A stretch of 64,000 bases of DNA from Wurfbainia villosa. Lineage: Eukaryota; Streptophyta; Magnoliopsida; Zingiberales; Zingiberaceae. The position numbers and the translations under genes are program-made. Positions 45,554 to 57,370 of the stretch are shown in pieces (the first letter of the stretch is position 1; every line of letters starts with the position of its first letter). Where the stretch lies: the NCBI GenBank assembly GCA_025175895.1, contig CM046000.1:100486753-100550752 (forward strand), given 5' to 3'. The notes below the pieces were generated by a model. That model did not search any database, had not been told where the DNA came from, and saw only the letters and a list, made by a program, of their open reading frames with translations.

Positions 45554-48500
45554 AATCATAGGTTTAAAATTTTCAAACTAATTTACAATTCCAATATCCA
45601 ATCCAACTACTATATGTGTAGGATCAATGGATGTTGGATAGTGGGTGATCCCGACATATGATCGGATACCGACTAAAGTTTACGAAGCTCAAATTCAAAA
45701 GGATTAGTAGCTTTCGGAAATAACGGGAAGCTCAAAATCATCGGATCAGGTGATATTGAGCTAAACTCAAACTTTATAATACATCAAGTACTATTAGTTG
45801 AAAATTTCGAGTTTAATCTTCTAAATGTTAGTCAATTGTGTGATAATAGTTATAAGGTTATATTCTTAACAAATGAATGCTCGATTAAAAATAATGATTG
45901 TTCAAAAACTATACTTAAGGGAATTAGGAATAATAACATTTACACAATAGATCTACCTAACTCCTCAACTAAGTGTCTAATGACACAGCAAGAGGAATTA
46001 TGGTTATGGCACCAATGACTCAGTCACTCCCATCCAAGACTTATACATAAAATAAGTCAAAATGGTCTAGTTAGAGGTCTACCCAACCTAGGTAACCTAG
46101 AAAATGGAATATGTAATGTTTGTCAAAAAGGAAAACAAACTAGGACTTCACATAAACTAACTAATAAAAAAAGAACTAAAAGTGTACTTGAGCTCCTACA
46201 CTTAGATCTTTTTGATTCTCATGGAGCCAAGTCACCAAATGGGAGTCAGTATTGCCTAGTAATAATAGATGACTACACTAGGTTCACATGGGTAAAGTTT
46301 TTAAAACATAAGAGTGAAATCTTAGATCAATTCACAAATTTATGTAAACTAATAGAAAATAAAAAGAACCTAAGGATTAAGAGAATTAGAAGTGATCATG
46401 GCGGTGAATTCGAAAGCCATAAGTTTATCGATTTTTGTAATCAAAATGGATACCATCTTGAGTTCTCTTACCCTAGGACCCCTCAACAAAATGGGCTAAT
46501 TGAATGCAAAAATAGAACCCTATAAGAAGTCGTTAGGACCATGCTAAACGAATACAATCTACCTAATAGGTTTTGGGCAGAAGCAGTTAATACTGCCTTC
46601 TATGTCCAAAATAGAACTTTATTAGCTAAATGACACCAAAAAATATCCTATGAAATTTATTACGAAAAATTTCCTAACATTAAGTACTTTAAGGTCTTTG
46701 GATGTAGGGTACACATACTAAACATAAAAGATTACTTAGAAAAATCTACCTCTAAAATAATTGCCAAAACATTTTTAGGGTATTCAAGCACTAGTAAAGC
46801 CTATAGGGTATATAACAATGAAACCCTAAAAATAGAAGAAACAATTAATGTAGTGTTTGACGAAGAAAATAAGTCCACAAAATCCGAAGTAAAATTGAAC
46901 AATGAACAAGTAGAAAATGATGTTAGACCTGAACCTAACCCACAAAACAAATCAACCACTAGTGTAGACCCTAACCCGAATCAATCTAGGTTACAAGCTA
47001 ATCATCCAATTGACCAAGTGATAGGTGATCCAAATTTAGGGGTTTGAACTAGAGAATCCTATAGGAATCTAAGTCAAATATCACTTATATCTAAAATCGA
47101 ACCCAAAACCATAGAGAAAGCTCTTCTTGACCTAGATTGGGTCATTGCTATGCAAAAAGAGTTAGCTCAATTCACTAGGAGTCAAGTATGGGAATTAGTA
47201 CCCTCACCCAAAGGAAAAACGATCATTGGAACAAGGTGGGTATTTTGAAATAAACTTGATGACAAAGGCAAAGTTATAAGGAATAAAGCTAGGTTAGTTG
47301 CTAAAGGGTTTTATCAAGTAGAGGAATTAGATTATGATGAAACATATGCACCGTAGCTAGACTCGAATCAATTAGAATGTTATTAGCCTACGCTGCACAT
47401 CGAGGTTTTAAGTTGTTTCAAATGGATGTTAAGTCAATGTTTCTAAATGAATTTATCAAAGAAGTTTATGTTAGCCAACCACTAGGATTTGAAAGCTTAG
47501 ATCAACCTAATCATGTACTTAAACTTAGAAAAGTCTTATATGGATTAAAGCAAGCTCCTAAAGCTTGGTATGAAAGGCTATCAATCTATCATAAGTCTAA
47601 AGGATTCAATCAAGGATTAGTTGACCCAAATCTATTCGTAAAAACCATAGGAAAAGGAATTTTTATAGCACAAATTTACGTAGATGATATAATCTTTGGA
47701 GCAACCAACACAACACTTTTAAATGAGTTCATTTCACTAATGGAAAGTGAATTTGAAATAAGCTTAGTAGGTGAACTTACCTTCTTCTTAGGGATACAAA
47801 TAAAACAAACTAGAGAAGGAATTTACATGCATCAACGTAAATATGCTAAGGAATTACTTAGTAAATTTGGGATGCAAAATGCTAAGGAAATTAGTACACC
47901 TATGGCTACCAACATAAACATTGGAGAAGACTTAGAGGGAAAAACTATAGATTTAAAATACTATAGGAGTGCAATAGGTAGCCTTCTGTACTTAACTGCA
48001 AGTCGACCTGATATACTCTTTGCAGTGAGTATATGTGCAAGATTTCAATCTTGTGCCAAAGAATCGCACATAACCTTAGTTAAATGAATCTTTAGATACT
48101 TAAAAGGAACACAATGTAGTAATTTGGTACCCTACGTCAAGTGAGTTTGAACTAATCAGCTACTCCGACTCAGATTATGTCGCTAGTAAACTCGATAGGA
48201 AGAGCACAAGTGGATGTTGCCAACTTCTAAGATTGAGTCTAGTCAGTTGGTATAGTAGAAATCAACATTGTGTTGGCTTGTCTACTATTAAAGTCGAGTA
48301 CGTAGCCATGGATGAGTGTGTAGCTCAACTTCTCTGGATGAAGCACTCTCTCAAAGATTTCTAATTAAACTTTAGTAATACTAAAATCTTGATTGATAAC
48401 ATTAGCTCCATTAACTTAACTAAAAACCCAATATATCATTCTAGAACTAAACACATATAAGTAAAACATCACTTTATAAGAGAACATGTAGCTAATGGAA

Positions 48501-48560
48501 ATGTAAAGCTTGAATACGTTGAATCGAAATCGAACTTAGAGGATATCTTTACAAAAAAGC
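45554..48560 (+). pseudogene. pol: pol of element B, with many stops
   Basis: Same domain order as H in the plus sense. Protease remnant near 45640-45700 (frameshifted), then CDNSYKVIFLTNECSI. A TGA at 46016-46018 sits after LWHQ, exactly where H has one. Integrase (CNVCQKGKQ, SDHGGEFES, PRTPQQNGL) runs with stops to 46850. 47050-47360 encodes ALLDLDWVIAMQKELAQF. The longest intact piece (47377-48087, 236 codons) is reverse transcriptase with FQMDVKSMFLNEF and the active-site YVDD. RNase H (about 48090-48560) is heavily broken. Not functional. Confidence 0.9.
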
Positions 48561-49050
48561 AGAGTTCATTCTGCTTTGACGAAGATTAGGAACATTCGTA
48601 GTAGAGTAGGATATAATTTTTACTTATAATTTATCTTTCTTTCTTTTGTGCTACATGGAACTAGATTAGGGCTTACCTTAGAAAGCATGAACCTATAGAT
48701 TTAAGGAGCCAACACATCTCACAACACATAGGATAAATGTGTTTGTGTACTGACCCACATAGATGGGCGTGAGATGTTAGGACCTTACTCCTGATTCCAG
48801 ATGTAGATTAAGTGCATCAACATGAATCATGGAGTATAATTTTTCAAAATAACCAACTCCAATCAAGATTTATTAATCCTCTTATATCAATTGAGTTAAA
48901 AAGAATTGAACATTCTTATTAGATGAATTATGTTGAAATTATTATTAAAAAAAATAAAAAAGGACATGCTTGGACTTATTTCTTCAATCTTTTAAATGAT
49001 CTTACAAACACATAATCTTATAAATACACCCCTCATTTTTTCGATATATG
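48561..49050 (+). other. 3' untranslated region of element B
   Basis: Follows the broken RNase H. Contains a stretch alike to H 38400-38640 (for example CTCACAACACATAGGA against its complement there). No gene is seen. Confidence 0.55.
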
Positions 49051-49347
49051 GCAAAAGGGGGAGAAGAGGTCAAAGTTAAAACATTAAGGGGGAGAAAAAG
49101 TTTTTTCAAATCTTGAGCAAAAGTTTCTTTTTGAGTTAAAACATTAAGGGGGAGAAGAGGGCAAAGTTAAAACATTAAGGGGGAGAATTTTTGTTTTTCA
49201 AAACTTGATGTTAAGTTTCTTTTTCAAAACTCACCTAGGGTTAAGGGGGGAGGTAACCTTGAGGGGGAGAATTTGAAAAAGAAATTATTTCATGCTTATT
49301 TTTACTTAACTTTGAATCGGTTTGCCATAGATCAAAAAGGAAGAGAC
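49051..49347 (+). repeat. Multiplied polypurine tracts of element B
   Basis: At least six purine-rich copies: about 49053-49069, 49086-49100, 49146-49161, 49177-49187, 49243-49252 and 49261-49270. Most have the AAGGGGGAGA core, often as ACATTAAGGGGGAGA. The tract at 49334-49346 directly precedes the 3' LTR. Several polypurine tracts near the 3' LTR are a known sirevirus trait. Confidence 0.75.
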
Positions 49348-50438
49348 TATTGGTGCAGGGGCACCAGATAATAGAATCTAGGTTTTAATAATGGCAAAGG
49401 TTCAAAGTTAAGTCATTATTGTTATCTCACATGTTGTATTGAGTGTGTAGGTAGTGTATTAAGTTGTGCTAAGGTCAATGACACCATGAGAATCTTGGGA
49501 TGAGAAACCTCAGTAGTCAGGTGACATCAGGAGAATCTCTGAGAGTCGAGGAACCTCGATGGTGACCGGAAGCTAAGCAACAGGTCAGGAGGACCAAAGG
49601 TAAACACTGGGTGTGGAGTGATTGTAAAGACGTGTCCTCCGTACGGGGATGACCGTAGGCAGCGATCCGACTAAGACTTCTGGAGGAAGGTCTAGATTGA
49701 GGTCGGACGGTAAGAGACCGTCGGATTTACCATTAATCAACATCTTTGTGCTAACCTTGTATTGTAGGTGAGTGATCAAGCTAACAGTCGACTGGAGGCT
49801 ATTGGTAGTCGACTGAACTTACCATCAGTTGATTGATGAAGGGCATCAATCAACTGTTGGTCAAGCCGATCACTTTGAAGATAGTCGAGATAAGATCCAT
49901 TCAAAGTGGAGTGATGTGAAGGTTTGACCCAGATATGGATCTCAACGAGCTAGGGTTCAAGTGGCTATAAAAGGAGAAGAATTTCACTCCATTTCATCAT
50001 CTCAAAAAGCTCCCAAAGTGCTCCGACAAACCCAAGCTCTCCTCGACAATGCTACGCCGTCATAACGCCGACATCACGCACAAATTCACACTCTTAAGTC
50101 GATAGCTTTCTTTAGTTATTGTTCTTATTCTTTTACTTGTGTTTTTAATTGCTAAGAGGAGAGGTAGGCTTGTTGCCTCTTCCTCTATATTTCTTTTGTA
50201 ATCATTGTCTCTTACCTCCAACGAGGAAGAGACCCTTCTAGTGGATTGCCCATCGAAAGTGGTCTAAGATCGCGGAGCCTTGGACTAGCAACCGTTTAGT
50301 TGTGAACTAAGTAAAAAAGAAATGTGTCTTTCTCTTTTGTCTTTCTTTTACTTCCGTTGTGCACTTTGTATTTTCAACAAAAAGAATTTTCGAAGCTTAT
50401 TCACCCCACCCCCCTCTAGTGTTTTCCTCGATCCAACA
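49348..50438 (+). repeat. 3' LTR of element B
   Basis: 1091 bp, TATTGGTGCAGG (TG changed to TA) to GATCCAACA. TATA box CTATAAAAGG at 49965-49974, with palindromes upstream at 49787-49860 (CAGTCGACTG at about 49787 and 49807 in near-intact form). Confidence 0.85.
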
Positions 50439-51776
50439 TTGGCAGCATAAGTCCAATGTTTGGTAGCGTAAATTCTAAGCATGGAGTCTTGGCAATGTAA
50501 GTCCAAATGGATCTTGTCATTTGGGGAAGTCCAAAGGTGTGATATTGAAGGCGTAAAGTCTAAGCTTGTGTCTTGGTAGCATAAGTCCAATGTTTGGCAG
50601 CGTAAAGTCCAAGCGTGTATCTTGGCAGCATAAGTTCAAATGTACCTTGGCAGTGTAAACCCGATTAGCATGACAATAGTCGATAGAAGAACTTAAAGGC
50701 TAACATATGGATGAACAAGTCATGGATGACTTGGAGGGATCTAATATGCATGAGGTGGATGGAGGTGGCTAAAAGACTTAGGTCTAGGCTAAGGGTGGTC
50801 TAGCAAGTATTAAAGGATCATACATGGGGTTAAACTACATGTTTAAGGTTTGTCAGTCGATTGGGGTTATGGATCAGTCGATTGGTCAAGTGTTTTGACA
50901 CTTGGCAGCCTAATCGACTCTGAGCAGTCGATTGAGATTATGACCAACTGACTGGTTAGTAGTTGACTGAAGCTTGACTATGGCTATATGGCCTTGGCAG
51001 TCGACTGCCAACATTGGATAGTCGACTTGTGTTGAGCAATCAACTGCCATGGAGGGCAGTCGACTGTTGTTTATAGCCACGAGAATAGAAAATTTTATAG
51101 TCGACTGGGCAATCGACTGAAGGGGCAGCAGTCGACTGCTAGGTTTTGGCAATCGACTGGTGAGCTATCTGTTGGAGTTTTCTAGCTTGGTTAGAGCCGT
51201 TGTGAGACAATGGCTATAGGAGTAGCCGTTTGATGGGTACGAGCAATCGATTACTAGGCGAAAATCAACCCGATTTGTAGCTTTAAAAGCGGCATAAAGG
51301 AAAGATTTTTGATAGTGGTTCTAGGGGAGATTTGAGGTGAAGTGCTGGTGCATTTCAGGGTCCTTCAAGATCATCCAAGCAACCAACAAGCAAAGCAATC
51401 AAAACTCACATTTATAAAGTGTTCTTTACATAGCTTATTGTATTTCATTTGTATTTGCTTGTATCTCTTTCTTATTGTTGTAAGAGATTTTTCTCCACCT
51501 CCGGAGTATTTTCCAAGAAGGAGAGGTTGATTAGTGGTGGTTTGCATCGCTAGAGCTCATTTGAGCTCAATCCATGAAATAGGAACCCTAAGGTTCCGAA
51601 CCACGTTATATCTTGTCTTGTGGATGTGTGTTGTGTGTTTGTCTTTGTTTTGTTATTGTTTTATCATTATTTCCACTGCGTACTAAAGTTTTATAGACAA
51701 GCACAATCAAATTCTATTAACGAATGCGAAATGCTATTCACCCCCCCTCCCTTAGTGCGACGTACGATCCCCTACA
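50439..51776 (+). repeat. LTR of element G, second part
   Basis: Resumes inside the CCAAG/CTTGG array with TTGGC (50439-50443) and runs through the block GATGACTTGGAGGGATCTAA, shared with LTR A on the other strand. Then come a palindrome-rich promoter block, TTCACCCCCCCTCC near 51738 and the LTR end CCTACA at 51776. With 26743-27135 it makes one plus-sense LTR of about 1.7 kb. Confidence 0.85.
50855..51292 (+). promoter_or_regulatory. Promoter block of element G LTR
   Basis: TATA-like CTTTAAAAGC at 51281-51290. Upstream at 50858-51255 are more than ten palindrome copies, mixed CAGTCGACTG, CAGTCGATTG and CAATCGACTG. This is the densest cluster in the window. Confidence 0.65.
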
Positions 51777-51778
51777 AG

Positions 51779-51790
51779 TAGTATCAGAGC
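51779..51790 (+). promoter_or_regulatory. Primer-binding site of element G, one mismatch
   Basis: TAGTATCAGAGC, one base from TGGTATCAGAGC, two bases after the LTR end. It shows the LTR was a 5' LTR, but only 18 bases of interior remain before element I starts at 51809. Confidence 0.75.
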
Positions 51791-51808
51791 CCGATTGACT
51801 CTAAGAAG

Positions 51809-53151
51809 TGTTGGAGGATCGTGGCCCGACTAGAGGGGGTGAATAGCCTAAATCATGCTCGATGGAAATTAATCACGTTCATCTCTACAATTCTTGTTAG
51901 CGCAGCGAAAATACAAAATACAATACAAATATGAAGATGAATACACAATCACACAAAATACGCAAGGATATACGTGGTTCGAAACTTTAGGGTTCCTACT
52001 CTACTGGGTGAGCTCAACGAGCTCGAGTGATGAACACACCACTACTAAAACTCCTTCTCGATAGCAAGTCCGGGGTGGAGAAACCTCGTACAAGCAATTA
52101 TAATAGTAATATACTAGATACAAGCGAATTACAAAGACAATAAGAAATACAAGTAAAGAAACACTTTACAATACTTTGCTTTGAATGTTTTCTTATTGCT
52201 TGCTTTGGTTTGCTCTTGAAGGTCTAGAATGCAGCAGTAATTCTCCTCCAAAATCTCCCAAAAAATTGCTGTGGAAATCCTCCCCAAGCTCCTCCTTTTA
52301 TGATTGTCTTGGGTTGATTCCATGCCTAACAGTCGATTGTTCATGACCATTAGTCGACTGCTCCTATAGTCGTTGTCTCACAATGACTCGATCCATGCTG
52401 GACATGGTCTAATGGATACACCATCAGTCAACTGATCTTGCCACCAGTCGAGTGATCCAAGCAATCAGTTGACTCGAAATGGTTCTATGCCTGCGACACC
52501 CTACATTAGTCAACTACCATCCCTTGGCAGTCGACTGATGGTGTATCAGTCGACTGTCAAACCCTAGCAGTCGACTGATTGGCCAGAAACCCATCAGTCG
52601 AACACCAGTCGATTGCTCTCAACTTGGATCAGTCGACTGCTACCTATATTAGTCGATTGATGTCGGGTAAAACTTCAAATAAACACAAGTTGTTTGAGCA
52701 TCTGACACTCGATCTTAGCCACTTGGCCAAGCTCAACTTTTATCTCCCATGGAGTCTATCACTGAAGCTCTCTTCATCTGGCTACATCCCTCGGATGCAA
52801 CAATCGTACGATTTCCACAATGCCATCCTTCACATCTCGCCCTAAAGTCTGCTTCTTTTAACTTCACTCCATTCGCTCCTCGTCCGATGGTCCCTCGGAT
52901 GCACCAAGCGCATGACTTCCGCAATGACATCCTTCACCGACTCAAGGACCCGAGCCATGAGACGATGAACTTGCCAATACTTTATCAAGCTAACCAAATG
53001 CCAAGACTCAAGCTTGGACTTACCCATTGCCAAGGCTACACACTTGAACTTTCCATGACAATCAGATATCATATGTTTTGTCTAACATCAAAATACTGCT
53101 TGAGTCAAACTCGAGTCCGGTCAATCGTGACCTGGGTCGATTGCACCAATA
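51809..53151 (-). repeat. 3' LTR of element I
   Basis: 1343 bp, plus strand TGTTGGAGGATCG to CACCAATA (CA changed to TA). It resembles the LTR of C over the first 150 bases and A or D near the other end, so it may be a recombinant or intermediate family. Confidence 0.75.
52288..52660 (-). promoter_or_regulatory. Promoter block of element I LTR
   Basis: TATA-like TCATAAAAGGAGG on the minus strand near 52291-52303. Palindromes run from about 52330 to 52655, including CAGTCGACTG near 52540, 52557 and 52570. Confidence 0.6.
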
Positions 53152-54730
53152 ATCTCCCCCTTTTTGATGTTTAACAAAACCCCAAACACCATTGAGTTAG
53201 GTGCCCTAACTCAAGTCTACCAATTATCCCCAATTGACAATTCTCACCTTTGAGAATTCCAACTAACCCCAATTGGTCTCTTCTCCCCCTTTTTGACATA
53301 CATCAAAAAGGTCCTCCCCAAGGGTGTCAATGTCTCACATCCCAATGAGATCTTACAATCTCCCCCTTGGTCCAAAAACACATCCATCATTCCAAGATGG
53401 ATAACCTCCCTCTAAAGGCTTGCTCCCTCTTAACCATTGCACCAATAATGTCCTTGGAGAGTCCCTAAGCCAATAGGAACACTAAATAATCAAAATTAAG
53501 GGAAAAGATTCAACATTGAACTTTCACCTCCCTTAATTCAATACATACCCTAAATAATTCTCCTAATCTATATACAATGGATTTTCACCCTTTCTAATGC
53601 TCTCCAAAGCATATCCTAGGGTTAGGAGCAGTTAGGGAATCACGAAGTAGCTGAACATGGGTCTAACAAGTATTGTTTACCCAAAATCAGCATTATCAGT
53701 CTACTCTTTTAGCTATCAGTCGACCAAGAAGTAGCTGAACATGGGTCTAACAAGCATTGTTTACTCGAAATTGGCATTATCAACTGACTTTTTTAGCTAC
53801 CAATCGACTGATATTGACTCCAGTCGACTGACATCCATGTCAGTCGACTAATTTCTGCACTGTCTAGAAATCAGATTTTAGAAACAAAATTCCAAAATTC
53901 ATAAGTAAAAATATGTATTTTAAAAAATCTTGAAAATTCATACGTACATTACTTATTACAAACATTATGGATGAAAAATATTAGAAAAATAAAATATCCA
54001 TAATCTAGTGAGATTGATACAAAGTTCAAAACTCTTAAAATTTTCAATGTTTGACCCTACTTTGTATCACCTCATTCAATGGTAATTGCTATCAAAAGAT
54101 AGACTTCACCAAGGTTTTTCAAAATGGTTTTGAAATGATGTTAAAATCTTTAAATTCATTTTTTTAACATCTCACTTGTATCTAAGTGTATGAAACACAT
54201 ACATGTCAAGTGTTCTAGTGAGATGTGGGTTTTGTTCATTTAGGGTCTCATGCATATGCTAGGCAACACTATTTGGTTCCCTTATGCATGGGACTTCAAA
54301 TCATGTCTTAGTCCTTAACTCAATTTTATTTAATGCATGAATAATGATTATGACATAAATGATAACAAGAATAAAAGCATGTGTCAATAATCATGATGTC
54401 ATAGCATGTGATACAAACTTAAGCATAACATGACATTTAGCTAATCCTAAGTATTATCATGATATTTTATATGATAAAAATAAATATGATGTCATGACAT
54501 GGCAAGGCAAATAAAGCATGACAAGTATAAAATACAAAGGTATATGATACCTAAGTGTTAAGCCCAAATTGTCATTTCTAAGACTAAATCCATTTTGCCT
54601 TAATACCAATTATCCCCCTAGTGTGCCAAAAATCCAAAATGGCACACCATGACTTCTAAGACCTAATTGTGCCAATTTAATCAATTTTTAACTTCTCAAA
54701 GTACATTGACACATCCTAAAGTGTCAACTC
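53152..54730 (-). other. Interior remnant of element I
   Basis: Non-coding AT-rich tract. An imperfect duplication of 84 bases (GAAGTAGCTGAACATGGG at 53644 and 53728) includes palindrome copies. CAGTCGACTG recurs near 53831 and 53850. No gag is recognisable. Confidence 0.65.
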
Positions 54731-55191
54731 TATTGAGGATTCGGTGACCGTTAGAGGGGGGTGAATAGTGGGTTCCGATGCGTCGATGGAATTCATTGCG
54801 ATTGCGTCTACAAATCGTGTTAGTGCGCAGCAGAATAATAATAAAAACAATAACACAAGAATATAACATGGTTCGGAACCGAATGGTTCATACTCCACGG
54901 ATTGGGCTCTAAAAGCCCTAGCAATGCAAACACGCACTACTAATCAAATAAGCTCATTCTCGGAACAATCCGGAGGTGGAGAAATCTTGTACAATAACTC
55001 TTACAATAGTAAGAAACAAAAATAAGCAAGATACAACAATAAAATGCAATGCAAGTAAATAAAACAACTTTATAAGAGCTTTTGGATTGCTTGCTTTGTG
55101 GTTGCTTGAGTTGCACTTGGAGACCCTGAATTACACCAGCAATTCACCCCAAAACTCCTCAAGAAATGCTTGCCAAAATCCCTCTTCCGAG

Positions 55192-55560
55192 CTACTTTTA
55201 TAACCTACAATCGGGCTGAATTTTGCCTATCAATCGACTGCTCGGGACCATCAGTCGACTGATGTCACTGTTGTCGTGAGACAACAACTAGATCCACACT
55301 GGAAAATCCAACGAATCCATCATCAGTCGACTGCTATCTCAAACAGTCAAGTGATCGAGCGATCACTCTACTGAAGAACATTCTGTGCCTAAAATTCCAG
55401 CCATCGATCACCGATCGATCACCTTGATCACCAATCGCCAGTCAAGAGTCATCGCGCTTCACCGCAATTGACTGCTAGGACACTTCCCGCAGTTAAACCC
55501 TAGTTGACTCACACCAGTCGACTGCAACATGGTACAAGTTGACTGATACACTTCAAATAT
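55192..55560 (-). promoter_or_regulatory. Promoter block of element D 3' LTR
   Basis: TATAAAAG on the minus strand at 55195-55202. Palindromes upstream to about 55550 are partly replaced by CGATC-type sequence. Confidence 0.55.
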
Positions 55561-55793
55561 GAGGTTTTAACCTCAAACATGAGGTTTAACCCAAGTATGG
55601 TGCCCTCATACTTGCTAGACCACCCGTAGCCTAGACCTAAGCCTTCTAGTCACCTCCATCAGCCTCGTGCCTATCGGATCCCTCTAAGTCATCCATGACT
55701 TGTTCATCCATACGCTAGCCTTCAGGTGCTTTTATGGCTATGTCATGCTAACGGTGTCTACACCGCCAAGGCACATTGGGCTTACGCTGTCAA

Positions 55794-56889
55794 TGTTGGA
55801 TCAATGCGGTTCGCTAGAGGGGGGGGTGAATAGCGAAAGAAAAAACTTTTTCGAATTCGTTTCAAGACAAATATACGCAGCGGAAAGATAAGCAAAACAA
55901 AAAGTAAAGGAGACAATAGAAACAAGATATTTACTTGGTTCGTAGCCGAAGGCTACTACTCCAAGGCCCTAGTGGTCCTTGACCACGCACGGAGGGCAAA
56001 TCACTAAACAAACTCCTCCACGTTGGAGGTAGGAGTTAATCGATACAAAAAAACTTGAGGTAGAGGGACACTCCCCCTCTCCTCGTTACGATAGAAAAAT
56101 AGCTTCGAAGAATGTAAATGAGCAACGACACTAAAATTAAAACCGACGTACAAAAATAAAGGAAATGAAACCTAGACGTCGGAGAAGAAGAAGCACGTTG
56201 TTGTCGGTAGCTTTGCGGAGACTTTTTGGAAGCTTAGAATTGTTGTCAAAACCCTAGGTTTGGCCCTCCTTTTATAGCCTTTGAGCCCCTTTTCGAGTGG
56301 GTCTTCAACCAATCACAAATGGACACCAAACCGCTTTGAGGTGGAGTGATAAGCCTTGACTCCTCGAATTTGATCATTGACCATCAGTCGACTGATGGCC
56401 ATCATCGATCGGATGATGGCGGCCGATCGATTGATGACCTTAGCGATCGTCGATACACGATCGAGTCCTCCAAGTGATCGTGATGCTTCGCAAGTCAAAG
56501 TTAGCTCAACAAAAACATAATTCCGACGATCTTCGACCGTCCGATCTCGACCTAGACCACCTATGAGATGTCTTGGGTCGGATCTACGCTTAAGATCATC
56601 CCCGTAAAGAGGATACGACCTCACTTACGCTCACACACACGAGCTTACCTCGATACTTACGTGTTGCTTTTGCTTTCGGCCTTCCACTCGATTCCATCGG
56701 CTCCCTCCGAAATCACTCGAGTGTCGCTCGACCACCGCGGCTTTCTCCGGGTGTCGCTAGCCTTCAGCTCCAGCTATATCAATCTTCTGCACACTCGATT
56801 CAGCTCGTGAGAAAACAAAATAGACTTAACTTTGTGTCTTTGCTATAATCAAAACACAGGTTCGATTTCGGTGCCTCACTGCACCAACA
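55794..56889 (-). mobile_element. Solo LTR J, same family as element H
   Basis: 1096 bp, TGTTGGATCAATG to CACCAACA, flanked by a perfect 5-bp duplication GTCAA (55789-55793 and 56890-56894). It matches the H LTR, including the G run and CTATAAAAGG (minus, near 56267-56276). One palindrome (56384-56393) is intact, while the following positions carry CGATCG-type variants. It lies in the CCAAG/CTTGG array of LTR D. Confidence 0.9.
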
Positions 56890-57370
56890 GTCAAGACTCC
56901 CGCTTGGACTTTACGCCGCCAACCATTGGACTTATGCTGCCAAGACTTCACCATTGGACTTTACGCTGCCAATATCAAATCCCTTGGACTTTCCAAATGC
57001 CAAGTACTCATGACTTGGACTTTCACGGCCAAGATTACACCCTTGGACTTACGTGGCCAAGACTACACCCTTTGACTTTCCAAATGCCAACCCATGTTGG
57101 ATTTTTCCTTTCCAAGACCCATGCTTGGACTTTACATGCCAAGTACTCAAGACATGGACTTCCTTCATCACATGGTCAACCCTAGTCAACCATCAAAATC
57201 CCCCTCGAGTCAAACTCGAGTCCGGTCAATCATGACCCGGGTCGATTGCACCAACAATCTCGTCAAAACATTATCAGACATCAATGTTAAACCTCCATGT
57301 CAAACATCAAAATATCACTCGAGTCTAACTCGAGTTCGGTCAATCGTGACCTGGGCCGATTGCACTAACA

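Larger units (their letters stand above)
27136..50438 (+). mobile_element. Element B: Ty1/copia sirevirus, host of three nested insertions
   Basis: TG...CA element of 23.3 kb, of which about 8.3 kb is its own sequence. Left LTR 27136-28202, primer site 28205-28216, gag (28374-28547 and 33983-35340), gag-pol spacer, pol (45620-48560), a cluster of polypurine tracts and right LTR 49348-50438. It is flanked by TTGGT (27131-27135) and TTGGC (50439-50443), a 5-bp target duplication with one transition. Elements C, a TRIM and H were inserted in it. Many stops in gag and pol show it is old and inactive. It itself splits an LTR of element G. Confidence 0.85.
51809..54730 (-). mobile_element. Element I: partial sirevirus-like element (3' LTR and part of interior)
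   Basis: Minus-sense 3' LTR 53151-51809, a polypurine tract (complement ATCTCCCCCTTTTTG at 53152-53166) and about 1.55 kb of interior. This matches the 3' untranslated tracts of A and D (for example CAAAAGATAGACTTCACCAAGG near 54093). The interior stops near 54715, just before element D. Gag, primer site and 5' LTR are missing, so it was truncated, perhaps when D arrived or by a later deletion. Confidence 0.75.
54731..57370 (-). repeat. 3' LTR of element D, interrupted by solo LTR J
   Basis: Plus strand TATTGAGGATTCGG (TG now TA) to GCACTAACA. About 1.54 kb after removing J and one GTCAA. At 55395-55480 several sites that are CAGTCGACTG-like in the 5' LTR read CGATCAC or ATCGCC. CCAAG/CTTGG units flank J (55760-55793 and 56890-57160). 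Confidence 0.8.

Noticed and set aside
54720..54735. Target duplication for element D
   Set aside because: The 5' LTR of D is truncated at 61788, so the right flank is lost and no duplication can be claimed.
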